Of a stretch of DNA of 42,912 bases, positions 8,178 through 16,309 are shown piece after piece. The position numbers and the translations under genes were made by a program. Numbering within the stretch: the first letter of the stretch is position 1; the number at the start of each line of letters is the position of its first letter. This DNA comes from Phenylobacterium sp. (GTDB taxonomy: Bacteria; Pseudomonadota; Alphaproteobacteria; Caulobacterales; Caulobacteraceae). The notes below the pieces were generated by a model. That model ran no database searches. It saw nothing but the letters and a program-made list of their open reading frames with translations, and had not been told where the DNA came from. The DNA lies in the NCBI RefSeq assembly GCF_024508875.1, contig NZ_JANINU010000094.1:1-42912 (forward strand), in the 5' to 3' direction.

Positions 8178-8765
8178 ATGCTGAAGTCCATGAAAGTCCT
8201 GCTCCTTGCCGCGACCACCGCGGCCGCGACCCTTCTCGCCTCGGCCGCGCCGGCGGCGGCCACCAAGACGGCCGTCTTCGCCGGCGGCTGCTTCTGGACC
8301 GTCGAGAAGTTCTTCGAGGCCACGCCGGGGGTGACCGCCGCGGTCTCGGGCTATTCGGGCGGTATGTCGCCCAACCCGACCTATGAGAACCACTCGGGCT
8401 ACCTGGAGGCCGTGAAGGTCACCTATGACCCGTCGAAGGTCAGCTACGCCCAGCTCGTCGACGTCTTCTACCATCACATCGATCCGACCGATCCGACAGG
8501 CCAGGTCTGCGACAAGGGTCCGTCCTACCGCACCGCGATCTTCGCGGGCGACGCCCAGGAGCGGGCGGTCGCTGACGCGGCCAAGGCGAAATACGAGAAG
8601 CAGCTCGGCGCGAAGATAACCGTCACCACGCGCAACGCGGCGCCGTTCTACAACGCCGAGGCCTATCACCAGGACTTCTACAAGAAGAACCCCGGCCATT
8701 ATGAGCGCTACCGGATCGGCTGCGGCCGCGACCGGGTGCTCCAGGTGATCTGGGGCAAGAGCTAG
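8178..8765 (+). CDS. msrA: Peptide-methionine (S)-S-oxide reductase MsrA, exported
   Basis: 195 residues. Reduces the S-epimer of methionine sulfoxide in proteins. The catalytic Cys38 sits in the GGCFW motif and Cys182 near the C terminus (RIGCGRD) is a candidate resolving cysteine. SGYSGG, NPTYENHSGY and AYHQDFY are family signatures. Unlike the usual cytoplasmic MsrA it has an N-terminal hydrophobic segment ending in ASAAPAAA, a signal peptide, so it should repair envelope proteins and would need a reductant there; a DsbD/ScsB-like reductase is encoded 10 kb away. ATG 8190 is an alternative start: the GAGGA at 8173-8177 touches ATG 8178 and is 12 bases from 8190. The signal peptide holds either way. 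Confidence 0.92.
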   Translation: MLKSMKVLLLAATTAAATLLASAAPAAATKTAVFAGGCFWTVEKFFEATPGVTAAVSGYSGGMSPNPTYENHSGYLEAVKVTYDPSKVSYAQLVDVFYHHIDPTDPTGQVCDKGPSYRTAIFAGDAQERAVADAAKAKYEKQLGAKITVTTRNAAPFYNAEAYHQDFYKKNPGHYERYRIGCGRDRVLQVIWGKS

Positions 8766-8768
8766 GTC

Positions 8769-10304
8769 TCAGACGCCAGGGTCTTCGTCCCGCGCCGTCC
8801 GCGGCCGCGGGGCGAAACCCTCGCCGATGAACATCTCGACACGGCGCTTGTGGCGCCGGTCCAGCCAGACCGAGCCGATCTCCAAGCCCTGGGTGGCGCG
8901 GAAATCGGCCTGCATCTCTGAGCGGCGCCAGCCCTCGTACGACACCATCAGCACCCGCCGGCCGATCGAAGCAGTGAGCGGGGCCGTGGTCTCGGCCTGG
9001 TTCCTCGGTCCTTCCATGAGCAGCCAGCTCGCAAGTGGCGGATAGCCGAACGCCAGGCGGTCGCGGCCGTAGTAGCTGACCGCGTAGAACAGGAAGCGGT
9101 TGTTCACCGCGATGGCCGTCAGCCCCTTCTCCCGCGCCGCGCGGTCCAGGATCAGGTCCGTCGTCTGGGACCAGCCACGGGCCCGCTTCAGCCCGTTGGC
9201 CAGGCCGACCTTGTCCGCCAGGTCAGGCGACATGACCGCCGCCAGGAAGAAGGCGGCGACGGCGCCCTGGATCGCAAGGGCCGCGACAAGCCAGCGCCGG
9301 GCGCGCCAGCGCATCAGCCAGGCGGCGACCAGCACCGCGCCGGCGAGGTAGCCCGCGCCCGACCAGTTGGCGTTCGCGCGGCTGATGAACGCCTGGGCAG
9401 TCACGATCACCAGCGGTGGCAGGGTGAAGCAGAGTAGCGTCAGGTCCCGCGGATCGAGGCTGCGCCGCCGGGCGGCCAGGACCAGGCCCACCAGCAGGGC
9501 GCCCAGCGGAACCGGTCCGAACACGCCGAATTGCGAGCCCACGAAGGCGGCCATCTCGGCGACATTGAACAGTTGCACCCCGCTCCAGGCCGCGTTGGAC
9601 GCGGTGTGCTGGAAGGTGGCGAAATGGTGCGTGGCGTTCCAGGCGAGGTTGGGCGCCAGCACCGCCGCGAAGGCCGCCAGCGCCGCCGCCGCGGCCGAAA
9701 GGCTCCACGCCGACCGCGCGGCCTTCGACAACGCCAGATGGACCGCCAGACCGATGACGAAATAGACCGCGGCGTATTTCGACAGGAACGCCAGGCCCAG
9801 AGCCGCGCCGAGGCCGGCCGCGAGCAGGACGCGGTGGCGGCCTTCAGCCTCCAGCAGCATCACATAGGCGAGGATGGTGACGCCCAGAAAGAAGAGCAGG
9901 GGCGCGTCGGTGGCCGCCACCAGTGCGGAGAGCTGGATGCCGGGCATCAGGGCGTAGAGAGCGGCCGCCGCCAGACCCGTCGCCCCCCCGTAGAGCCGCC
10001 GGCCGATCAGGAACACCATCATCGTCGCGCCCGCCTGAAAGAGGCAGGCGGAGAGGCGCACCCAGGCCTCGGTGTCGCCGCCGATCGCCGTCGTCGCCCA
10101 GATGGCCCAGGCGATCACGGGAGGTTTCGAATAGTAACCGAAGTCGAGGGTCCGCGACCAAAGCCAGTACTGCGCCTCGTCCGGATAGAGTTCGAGCGGC
10201 GTGCGGAACAGGGCGACCAGCCGCGCCAAAGTGAGCCCCGCGGTCAGCAGGACGGCGGCGCGCAGATCACGAGCAGTCCCTTGCGGCGGAAGGCTTTGCG
10301 ACAT
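8769..10304 (-). CDS. GT39/PMT_2-type polyprenyl-phosphate glycosyltransferase, membrane
   Basis: 511 residues with about 10-12 hydrophobic segments between residues 17 and 350 and a soluble periplasmic C-terminal part. The N-terminal loop carries the acidic catalytic motif of this fold, LELYPDEAQYWLWS (around residues 37-50), followed by FGYYSKPPVIAW, both typical of ArnT/PMT-like transferases (PF13231 type). Such enzymes move a sugar from an undecaprenyl- or dolichyl-phosphate donor to lipid A, a protein or a polysaccharide on the periplasmic face. The acceptor is unknown and no sugar-donor genes are adjacent. The stop lies 3 bases from the convergent msrA stop. It is divergent from the TonB-dependent receptor across a 205-base gap. 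A specific role such as lipid A modification would be over-reading. Confidence 0.83.
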   Translation of the reverse strand: MSQSLPPQGTARDLRAAVLLTAGLTLARLVALFRTPLELYPDEAQYWLWSRTLDFGYYSKPPVIAWAIWATTAIGGDTEAWVRLSACLFQAGATMMVFLIGRRLYGGATGLAAAALYALMPGIQLSALVAATDAPLLFFLGVTILAYVMLLEAEGRHRVLLAAGLGAALGLAFLSKYAAVYFVIGLAVHLALSKAARSAWSLSAAAAALAAFAAVLAPNLAWNATHHFATFQHTASNAAWSGVQLFNVAEMAAFVGSQFGVFGPVPLGALLVGLVLAARRRSLDPRDLTLLCFTLPPLVIVTAQAFISRANANWSGAGYLAGAVLVAAWLMRWRARRWLVAALAIQGAVAAFFLAAVMSPDLADKVGLANGLKRARGWSQTTDLILDRAAREKGLTAIAVNNRFLFYAVSYYGRDRLAFGYPPLASWLLMEGPRNQAETTAPLTASIGRRVLMVSYEGWRRSEMQADFRATQGLEIGSVWLDRRHKRRVEMFIGEGFAPRPRTARDEDPGV

Positions 10305-10379
10305 TTCGTTCCTCGAAGGCCGCGAAACCTAGTGTGCTCCGAGGGTATCGCAAATGGACTGATGCGCATTTGCCTCAGT

Positions 10380-10415
10380 GTGACAGTCTCGGGACCGGCG
10401 TCGCATAAGTGTCAC
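10380..10415. promoter_or_regulatory. GTGACA...TGTCAC dyad upstream of the TonB-dependent receptor
   Basis: Half-sites GTGACA (10380-10385) and TGTCAC (10410-10415) form an inverted pair separated by 24 bases in the divergent intergenic region 10305-10509. About 20 bases further on is GTTATA (10435-10440), a possible -10 element for the receptor gene. Operator function is inference. Confidence 0.35.
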
Positions 10416-10449
10416 CAACGGCCGGATTTTTGGCGTTATAGGGGCCCGA

Positions 10450-10490
10450 AGACTCAAGGGCGCCTGAGGGGAGCCCTTTCGTTCGAGTCT
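10450..10490 (+). promoter_or_regulatory. Leader RNA hairpin of the TonB-dependent receptor gene
   Basis: AGACTC-AAGGGC (10450-10461) pairs with GCCCTT (10473-10478) and, after a 6-base bulge, GAGTCT (10485-10490). The two-part stem ends 3 bases before the strong ribosome binding site GGAAGGGG (10493-10500), which lies 9 bases from ATG 10510. It could stabilise the mRNA or modulate access to the ribosome binding site; no known riboswitch is recognised. Confidence 0.45.
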
Positions 10491-10509
10491 GTGGGAAGGG
10501 GTCTACTCT

Positions 10510-12987
10510 ATGAATAGCAAACTGAGCCGCGCGCTGTGCGCGACCACGGCGCTTGCCACCGGCCTGTTGATTTCGGGCCAGGCGCTGGCGCAATCCACCG
10601 GTACGGCGATCGTCGAAGAACTGGTCGTCACGGGCAGCACCGGCCCGCGCAACCTGGGCGGCGCCATCGTCGCCGAAACCGAGCCCAAGGCGCGCGCCTC
10701 CATCACGGCGGAACTGATCGAGCGCCAGGCGCCGGGTCAGACGATCCTCGACACGATCAACCTGCTGCCGTCGGTGAACTTCACCAACAACGACGCCTTC
10801 GGCTCGTCGGGCGGCGACATCACCATCCGCGGCGTCGATTCCCAGCGCATCGCGCTGCTGCAGGACGGCGTTCCGCTGAACGACAGCGGCAACTACGCGA
10901 TCTACCCGAACCAGCAGCTCGAATCCGACCTGATCGAGCGCGTGACCGTCAACCTGGGCACGACCGACGTCGACAGCCCCACCGCGGCGGCCGCGGGCGG
11001 CACGATCAACTACGTCACCCGCAAGGCCTCGAAGGAATTCGGCGTCCGCGGCGAAGTGGGCTTCGGCTCCGACGACTTCCAGCGCTACTACGGCACCATC
11101 GAGACCGGCGAGATCGGTCCGTTCGGCACGCGCGCCTGGATCTCGGGCCTCTACACCCGCAACGATCTGTTCAAGCCGCATAACTCGCCGCTGAAGCCGG
11201 CCGGCAAGATCCAGAAGAAGCAGTTCAACGCCCGCATCGACCAGGACTTCGGGACGGTCGGCCAAGCGAGCCTGATCTTCAACTACAACGAAAACCGCAA
11301 CAACTTCATCAACCGGATCAACCTGGCCACCTTCCAGCGCCAGGGCGTCACCACCACGGGCGCGCCGGACACCAGCATGGTCGCGCCGACCACCTGCCTG
11401 CGTCCGACCCCGGCCGCGGGCTCGGCTCAGGTCGACAACTCGGGCGCGTTCACCTGCCCGAGCAACTACTACGACTTCAGCATCAACCCATCGAACACCG
11501 GCAACATCCGCGGTCTGTCGAGCTGGCGTCTGACCGACGCCCTGACGCTCACCGTCGACCCGTCGTTCCAGTACGTGCTGGCCAACGGCGGCGGCGCCCA
11601 GATCTTCGCGGAAAACGACCCGCAGCTCCGCGGCAACTCCTCGGCGGCCGGCGTCGACCTGAACGGCGACGGCGACATCCTGGACCGCGTCTACCTGTAC
11701 CGCCCGAACACGACGAACACCCGCCGCTACGGCGTCACCTCGTCGCTGATCTGGAAGTTCGCCGACAACCAGAGCGTCCGCGTCGCCTACACCTTCGACC
11801 GCGCCAAGCACCGCCAGACCGGTGACATCGGCTACGTCGACGCCGACGGCACGCCCGCCAACCCCTTCGGCGGCAAGGACGGCTACGGCAAGGCGATCAC
11901 CCTGCCCGACGGCACCAACCTGCGTCGCCGCGACCGCTACTCGGTGGCGCTGCTGAACCAGGTGTCGGCCGAATACCGGGGCCGGTTCCTGGAAGACAAG
12001 CTGCTGCTGAACGTCGGCCTGCGCGCCCCGTTCTTCAAGCGCGACCTGAACAACTACTGCTACCAGCAGAACACGTTCAACGCGTACTGCACGACCCAGG
12101 TCGGCACGCCGGTCCCCGGCACGAACGACGGCACGGGCAAGCCGCTCGTGACCTTCCCGGCCGCGACGCTGAACTCCAGCGCCACGCTGCGCTACGGCCA
12201 GCCGCGCTCGTTCACGCGCAAGTATGACGACGTGCTGCCGAACGTCGGCGCCAGCTACAAGATCACCGAGGACTGGACGGTGTTCGGCAGCTACGCCGAG
12301 ACCCTGTCGGCGCCGCGCACCGACGACCTGTACGACCAGATCCTGGTCGACCCGGGTCCGGAACGCACCAACACCTACGACCTGGGCCTGCGCTACCAGA
12401 CCGGCACCCTGATGATGCAAGCCGGCGTCTACATGACGAAGTTCAAGAACCGCATCGAGCGGGTTCTGGACGAGCCGTCGGGCGTCGCCTTCTCGCAGAA
12501 CGTCGGCGACGTGGACTACAAGGGCTTCGACATCCAGGCCGGCTTCAAGCCGACCGAGGAGCTGAGCGTCTACGGCTCGTATTCGTACATCGACTCCGAG
12601 ATCAAGGATAACATCCCCAACGCGGTGGCCGGCATCCTGGCGACCAAGGGCAAGGAGATGTACGAGACGCCGAAGCACCAGGGCTCGGTGCGGGTCCAGT
12701 GGGATCCGATGGAAGTCCTGAGCCTTGGGGTGCAGGGCAAGTTCGTCGGCGATCGCTGGACGAACCTGGTCAACACCGAAAAGTTCAACGGCTACACGCT
12801 GTGGGACCTCGATGCGCGCGTGAAGCTCGACCAGTTCGGCCTGAAGAACACCTACCTGCAAGGCAACGTCCGGAACCTCTTCGACGAGCGTTACCTGGGC
12901 GACATCACGACGAACCTGACCGGCACGGCTCTGGGCCAGCCGGGCTACCGTCGCACTTTCATCCTGACCCTGCACGTCGAGTACTAG
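10510..12987 (+). CDS. TonB-dependent outer-membrane receptor
   Basis: 825 residues. Signal peptide cleaved after ALA (about residue 27), a TonB-box-like stretch EELVVTG (36-42), a plug domain with DTINLLPSVNF, ITIRGVDSQRIALLQDGVPLND and GGTINYVTRKAS, then a 22-strand-type beta-barrel ending in the aromatic residue expected for outer-membrane insertion (HVEY). The barrel end shows NVRNLFDERYLGD and PGYRRTF. An extracellular loop contains DLNGDGDILD (383-392), an acidic calcium-loop-like motif. Four cysteines in two short loops (CLRP...FTCP; YCYQQ...YCTT) could form disulfides. The ligand is not predictable: no siderophore, sugar or cobalamin genes are adjacent. It has its own leader hairpin and a strong terminator, suggesting high independent expression. 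Confidence 0.93.
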   Translation: MNSKLSRALCATTALATGLLISGQALAQSTGTAIVEELVVTGSTGPRNLGGAIVAETEPKARASITAELIERQAPGQTILDTINLLPSVNFTNNDAFGSSGGDITIRGVDSQRIALLQDGVPLNDSGNYAIYPNQQLESDLIERVTVNLGTTDVDSPTAAAAGGTINYVTRKASKEFGVRGEVGFGSDDFQRYYGTIETGEIGPFGTRAWISGLYTRNDLFKPHNSPLKPAGKIQKKQFNARIDQDFGTVGQASLIFNYNENRNNFINRINLATFQRQGVTTTGAPDTSMVAPTTCLRPTPAAGSAQVDNSGAFTCPSNYYDFSINPSNTGNIRGLSSWRLTDALTLTVDPSFQYVLANGGGAQIFAENDPQLRGNSSAAGVDLNGDGDILDRVYLYRPNTTNTRRYGVTSSLIWKFADNQSVRVAYTFDRAKHRQTGDIGYVDADGTPANPFGGKDGYGKAITLPDGTNLRRRDRYSVALLNQVSAEYRGRFLEDKLLLNVGLRAPFFKRDLNNYCYQQNTFNAYCTTQVGTPVPGTNDGTGKPLVTFPAATLNSSATLRYGQPRSFTRKYDDVLPNVGASYKITEDWTVFGSYAETLSAPRTDDLYDQILVDPGPERTNTYDLGLRYQTGTLMMQAGVYMTKFKNRIERVLDEPSGVAFSQNVGDVDYKGFDIQAGFKPTEELSVYGSYSYIDSEIKDNIPNAVAGILATKGKEMYETPKHQGSVRVQWDPMEVLSLGVQGKFVGDRWTNLVNTEKFNGYTLWDLDARVKLDQFGLKNTYLQGNVRNLFDERYLGDITTNLTGTALGQPGYRRTFILTLHVEY

Positions 12988-13020
12988 GACAGGCAGGTCC
13001 GGGACACGGACGTGGGAACG

Positions 13021-13056
13021 GGGCGGCCGCAGCGATGCGGCCGCCCTTTCTCTTTT
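13021..13056 (+). terminator. Rho-independent terminator after the TonB-dependent receptor
   Basis: A perfect 11-bp stem, GGGCGGCCGCA with TGCGGCCGCCC, closes a GCGA (GNRA) tetraloop and is followed by TTTCTCTTTT. This is the most canonical intrinsic terminator in the window. Confidence 0.92.
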
Positions 13057-13065
13057 GGGGAATGC

Positions 13066-13094
13066 TTGACGTGGGGGGCCCCGGGGGCCATCTG
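13066..13094 (+). promoter_or_regulatory. Possible promoter for the agmatine operon
   Basis: TTGACGT at 13066-13072 is a near-perfect Caulobacter-type -35, followed after 14 bases by GCCATCTG, a poor match to the GCTANAWC -10 consensus. Placement right after the upstream terminator and about 30 bases before aguA fits a promoter, but the -10 is weak. Confidence 0.27.
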
Positions 13095-13123
13095 CGCGCG
13101 GCTTTTGGAGGTCTGAGCGTCAG

Positions 13124-14116
13124 ATGAGCTTTGTCGTTCCCGCGGAATGGGCGCCCCACAAGGCGATGTGGCTGGGCTTCCCCAGCCATGCCGACCTTTG
13201 GGAAGACAACCTCGAGCCCGCTCAGGCCGAGGTGGCCGCGCTGGCCCGCGCGCTCGCGGGCGTCGGCGGCGAGACGGTCAAGCTGATGACCGGCCATCCG
13301 GATGGCGAGGCCGCCGCCCGCGACATGCTGGGCGGCCTGGCCAACATCGAGATCGTCCCGGGCGCGTTCGGCGACATCTGGCTGCGCGACACCGGCCCGA
13401 TCTTCGCGCAGGGCAAGGCGCACGCCTTTCGTTTCAACGGCTGGGGCGGCAAGTACGAGCTGGAGCACGACGACACCGTCGCCACGCAAATCGCCACCGC
13501 CGCGGGCGCGCCGCTCGTGCAGAGCGATTTCATCCTGGAAGGCGGCGCCGTCGACCACGACGGCGCGGGCACGGTGCTGACCACCGGCCAGTGCCTGCTC
13601 AACCGCAACCGCAATCCCGGCTGGACCGAAGAGATCGCCGCCGAGGCGCTCGGCAGGGCGCTGGGTGCGAAGAAGCTGCTGTGGCTGGGCGAGGGCCTGG
13701 TCAACGACCACACCGACGGCCACGTGGACAACCTGGCCCGCTTCGTCGCGCCGGCGACCGTCGCGATCCCCGTGGCCTGGGGCAAGGGCGACCCGAACGC
13801 GCCCGCCTTCGACGACGCCGCCAGGCGTCTGGCCGAGATGACCGACGCCGAGGGCCGCAAGCTGAAGGTGGTCCGCATCCCCTCCCCGGGCTGGATCGAC
13901 GGCGACGACGGCCGCCCGGTCCCCGCCAGCCACATGAACTTCCTGATCGCCAACAAGGCGGTCATCGTGCCGATCTATGCCGATCAGCCGGGCCAGTTCG
14001 CCGTGGGTGCGCTGAAGGAGGTGTTTCGCGACCGCGAGGTGATCGGCCTGCCTTCCAACGCCATCCTGAGCGGCGGCGGATCCTTCCACTGCATCACCCA
14101 GCAGGAGCCGGCCTGA
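13124..14116 (+). CDS. aguA: Agmatine deiminase
   Basis: 330 residues, a guanidine-group-modifying enzyme of the pentein fold. Hydrolyses agmatine to N-carbamoylputrescine and ammonia. Visible motifs: WAPHKAMWLGFPS at the N terminus, DIWLRDTGP with the substrate-binding Asp89, ILEGGAVDHDG (138-147), DHTDGHVDN (195-203) with the catalytic His, and GGGSFHCITQQ with the nucleophile Cys323 just before the C terminus. GGAGGT lies about 11 bases upstream of ATG 13124. Its stop overlaps the start of the next gene, the enzyme for the next step. No arginine decarboxylase is in the window, so agmatine must be imported or made elsewhere. Confidence 0.96.
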   Translation: MSFVVPAEWAPHKAMWLGFPSHADLWEDNLEPAQAEVAALARALAGVGGETVKLMTGHPDGEAAARDMLGGLANIEIVPGAFGDIWLRDTGPIFAQGKAHAFRFNGWGGKYELEHDDTVATQIATAAGAPLVQSDFILEGGAVDHDGAGTVLTTGQCLLNRNRNPGWTEEIAAEALGRALGAKKLLWLGEGLVNDHTDGHVDNLARFVAPATVAIPVAWGKGDPNAPAFDDAARRLAEMTDAEGRKLKVVRIPSPGWIDGDDGRPVPASHMNFLIANKAVIVPIYADQPGQFAVGALKEVFRDREVIGLPSNAILSGGGSFHCITQQEPA

Positions 14117-14994
14117 TGTCGCGCGAGATTACGGTGGCCGCCATCCAGACGTCGTACGGCGACGACCTGGCGGCCAACATCAAGAAGACCGAGGGCTTCA
14201 TCCGCGAGGCGGCCGCCAAGGGCGCCCAGGTGATCCTGCCGTCCGAGCTCTTCCAGGGGCCCTACTTCTGCGTGGCCCAGGAGGAGCGCTGGTTCGCCAC
14301 CGCCTACCCGTGGCGCGAGCATCCGTGCGTGAAGGCCCTGGCGCCGCTGGCGGGCGAGTTGGGCGTCGTCCTGCCGATCTCGATCTTCGAGCGCGAGGGC
14401 CCGCACTACTTCAACAGCCTCGTCATGGCCGACGCGGACGGCAGCCTGATGGGCGTCTACCGCAAGAGCCACATCCCCGACGGCCCTGGCTACATGGAGA
14501 AGTACTACTTCCGGCCAGGCGACACCGGCTTCAAGGTCTGGGACACGCGCTTCGGCCGCGTGGGCGTCGGCATCTGCTGGGACCAGTGGTACCCCGAGGC
14601 AGCCCGCGCCATGGCGCTGATGGGCGCCGAGGTGCTGTTCTACCCCACCGCCATCGGCTCCGAGCCGCACGACCCCAGCCTGGACACCGCTCTGCCGTGG
14701 CGACGCGCCATGCAGGGCCACGCGGTCTCGAACGTGATCCCGGTCGTAGGCGCCAACCGCACGGGCTTCGAGCCCTGGGAGGGCTATCCCAACGGCGGCC
14801 AGCGCTTCTACGGCTCCAGCTTCATCGCCGACCACCGGGGCGACCTGATGGGCGACCTGGGCCGGGACGACGAGGGCGTGATCACTGCCACCTTCGACCG
14901 CGACTTCCTGCAGACCCACCGCGCCGCCTGGGGCTTCTTCCGCGACCGGCGGACCGACCTCTACGGCGCGCTGGCCAGCCCGCGGCCCGCCTGA
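14116..14994 (+). CDS. aguB: N-carbamoylputrescine amidase
   Basis: 292 residues, nitrilase superfamily. Hydrolyses N-carbamoylputrescine to putrescine, CO2 and ammonia, completing the agmatine route. The catalytic triad is Glu44 (PSELF), Lys117 (YRKSHIPD) and Cys154 (GICWDQWYPE). The segment following the Lys, IPDGPGYMEKYYF, and the downstream SEPHDPSLDT region are those of the carbamoylputrescine amidase subfamily rather than general nitrilases. ATG 14116 overlaps the aguA TGA (TGATG); the upstream open frame to 13147 is a shadow over aguA. The stop in turn overlaps the start of the acetyltransferase gene. Confidence 0.96.
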   Translation: MSREITVAAIQTSYGDDLAANIKKTEGFIREAAAKGAQVILPSELFQGPYFCVAQEERWFATAYPWREHPCVKALAPLAGELGVVLPISIFEREGPHYFNSLVMADADGSLMGVYRKSHIPDGPGYMEKYYFRPGDTGFKVWDTRFGRVGVGICWDQWYPEAARAMALMGAEVLFYPTAIGSEPHDPSLDTALPWRRAMQGHAVSNVIPVVGANRTGFEPWEGYPNGGQRFYGSSFIADHRGDLMGDLGRDDEGVITATFDRDFLQTHRAAWGFFRDRRTDLYGALASPRPA

Positions 14995-15524
14995 TGATCG
15001 AGACGGATCGCCTCATCCTGCGGGCGTTCCGCGATGAGGATCGCGCGCCGATGGCCGCGATCAACGCCGATCCGCGCGTCAACGAATGGCTGGGCGGGCC
15101 GATCACGGCGGAGATGACCGACGCGACCATCGCCCGGGTGAACGCCCACATCGCTCAGCACGGCTTCGGCTTCTTCGCGGCCGAGCGGAAGGCGGACGGC
15201 AAGTTGATCGGCATGATCGGCCTGCAGATCGTGCGCGACGAGCTGCCTCCGGCCCCCGGCGTGGAGCTGGGCTGGCGGCTGACGCCCGAGGCGCAAGGGA
15301 CCGGTCTCGCCACCGAGGGCGCGGCGGCCGTCCTGGCCTGGGGGTTCGCGAACCTGGACCGCGACGAGCTGATCGCCTTCACGGCGCACAACAACGTCCG
15401 CTCCCAGGCCGTCATGCGCCGCATCGGCATGGCGCACGATCCGGCCCGCGACTTCGACCACCCCGTGCTGGTCGAGGGCCATCCGCTGCGGCGGCATGTG
15501 GTGTTCGTGGCTAGGCGGACCTAG
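14994..15524 (+). CDS. GNAT-family N-acetyltransferase (RimJ/RimL type)
   Basis: 176 residues. Transfers an acetyl group from acetyl-CoA to an amine. The N terminus TDRLILRAFRDEDRAPM and the acetyl-CoA pyrophosphate loop QGTGLATEGA (101-110) following ELGWRLTPEA are the Acetyltransf_3 pattern; NVRSQAVMRRIGM near the C terminus is the usual beta-bulge/helix region. ATG 14994 overlaps the aguB TGA, so it is translated with the putrescine genes. Polyamine acetylation is therefore an attractive guess, but the sequence family more often acetylates protein N termini or small molecules. The stop codon lies in a CTAG that also encodes the stop of the convergent phosphatase gene. Confidence 0.88.
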   Translation: MIETDRLILRAFRDEDRAPMAAINADPRVNEWLGGPITAEMTDATIARVNAHIAQHGFGFFAAERKADGKLIGMIGLQIVRDELPPAPGVELGWRLTPEAQGTGLATEGAAAVLAWGFANLDRDELIAFTAHNNVRSQAVMRRIGMAHDPARDFDHPVLVEGHPLRRHVVFVARRT

Positions 15525-16297
15525 CCGTCGCACCCGAGCGGCTTACCCTTCGCAACGGCGATCTCGCGCTTCGCCGCCGCCATGTCCGCCTGGAACGCCG
15601 GCTCGGAATGCAGGCGCGCCACCATGGCCGAGCCCAGGCTGCGCCCCGCCTCCACGTCCGAGATGAAGTGCACGCCGCAGATCACCCGGCTCTCGCCGGA
15701 CTCACGGCCCAGCGTCAGCAGCGGGTCGGCTTTCGCCGGAGACAGCTCGGTCAGCACCAGCGCCCAGGACCATGCCGTCATCGAGTGCCCCGATGGATAG
15801 GACGCGTTGGTCTTCATCCAGTCCTCGCGCGGCACGCACAGCGGCGCGTCGTTGCCGATCAGCGGACGCTTGCGGTCGTAGAAGTCCTTGGCCGGCGTAC
15901 CCACGGTCCGCACATCCAGCTCGATCTTGTGCAGGATCTTCCAGGTAACCGGCGTCTGCGTCTCGTTCACGTCGACGCCGAGAGCGCACGAGAACCGCTT
16001 CAGCGCCCCGCCGCCCCACAGGTCATTGTCCTGGATCGCGGTCTTCCAGCGCGGACTGCCTTCCAGCTTCCGCGTCTCCTCGAACAGCGCCCGATCCGCC
16101 TTGCCGTGCGGCGAGTCCGGCGCCGGTGGCGGGCCCAGGATCGTCTTCCCGTCCAGCGGATTGGCTGCGAAATAGCCAGCCAGCTTCGTCGGGCGCGGCC
16201 CCATCGAGGCGTCGGACGCCTGCGCGCCTGGCGTGGAGGCCGAGGCGCAGGCGGAGAGGGCGAAGACCGCCGCGGCGGTCAGCAGGTGTCGGATCAA
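15521..16297 (-). CDS. Class A-type acid phosphatase lipoprotein (PAP2 superfamily)
   Basis: 258 residues. Non-specific phosphomonoesterase of the PAP2 fold. The phosphatase signature is complete: K137-x6-R144-P145 (KDFYDRKRP), P168-S-G-H171 (YPSGHS), and S203-R204-x5-H210-x3-D214 (SRVICGVHFISD), with His171 as general acid and His210 as nucleophile in the family. The N terminus is a lipoprotein signal: hydrophobic stretch then LSAC with Cys17 as the lipidated residue, so it should be membrane-anchored in the periplasm. It is 12 bases downstream of the MaoC hydratase gene and probably co-transcribed with it. Phosphate scavenging is the likely role. Confidence 0.92.
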   Translation of the reverse strand: MIRHLLTAAAVFALSACASASTPGAQASDASMGPRPTKLAGYFAANPLDGKTILGPPPAPDSPHGKADRALFEETRKLEGSPRWKTAIQDNDLWGGGALKRFSCALGVDVNETQTPVTWKILHKIELDVRTVGTPAKDFYDRKRPLIGNDAPLCVPREDWMKTNASYPSGHSMTAWSWALVLTELSPAKADPLLTLGRESGESRVICGVHFISDVEAGRSLGSAMVARLHSEPAFQADMAAAKREIAVAKGKPLGCDG

Positions 16298-16309
16298 CGC
16301 GATGCTCGT

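Noticed and set aside
10375..12975. 866-codon open frame antisense to the TonB-dependent receptor
   Set aside because: Its composition is the Val/Arg/Gly/Asp-rich type expected when the opposite strand of a GC-rich gene is read; no motifs. The receptor on the plus strand has full family features.
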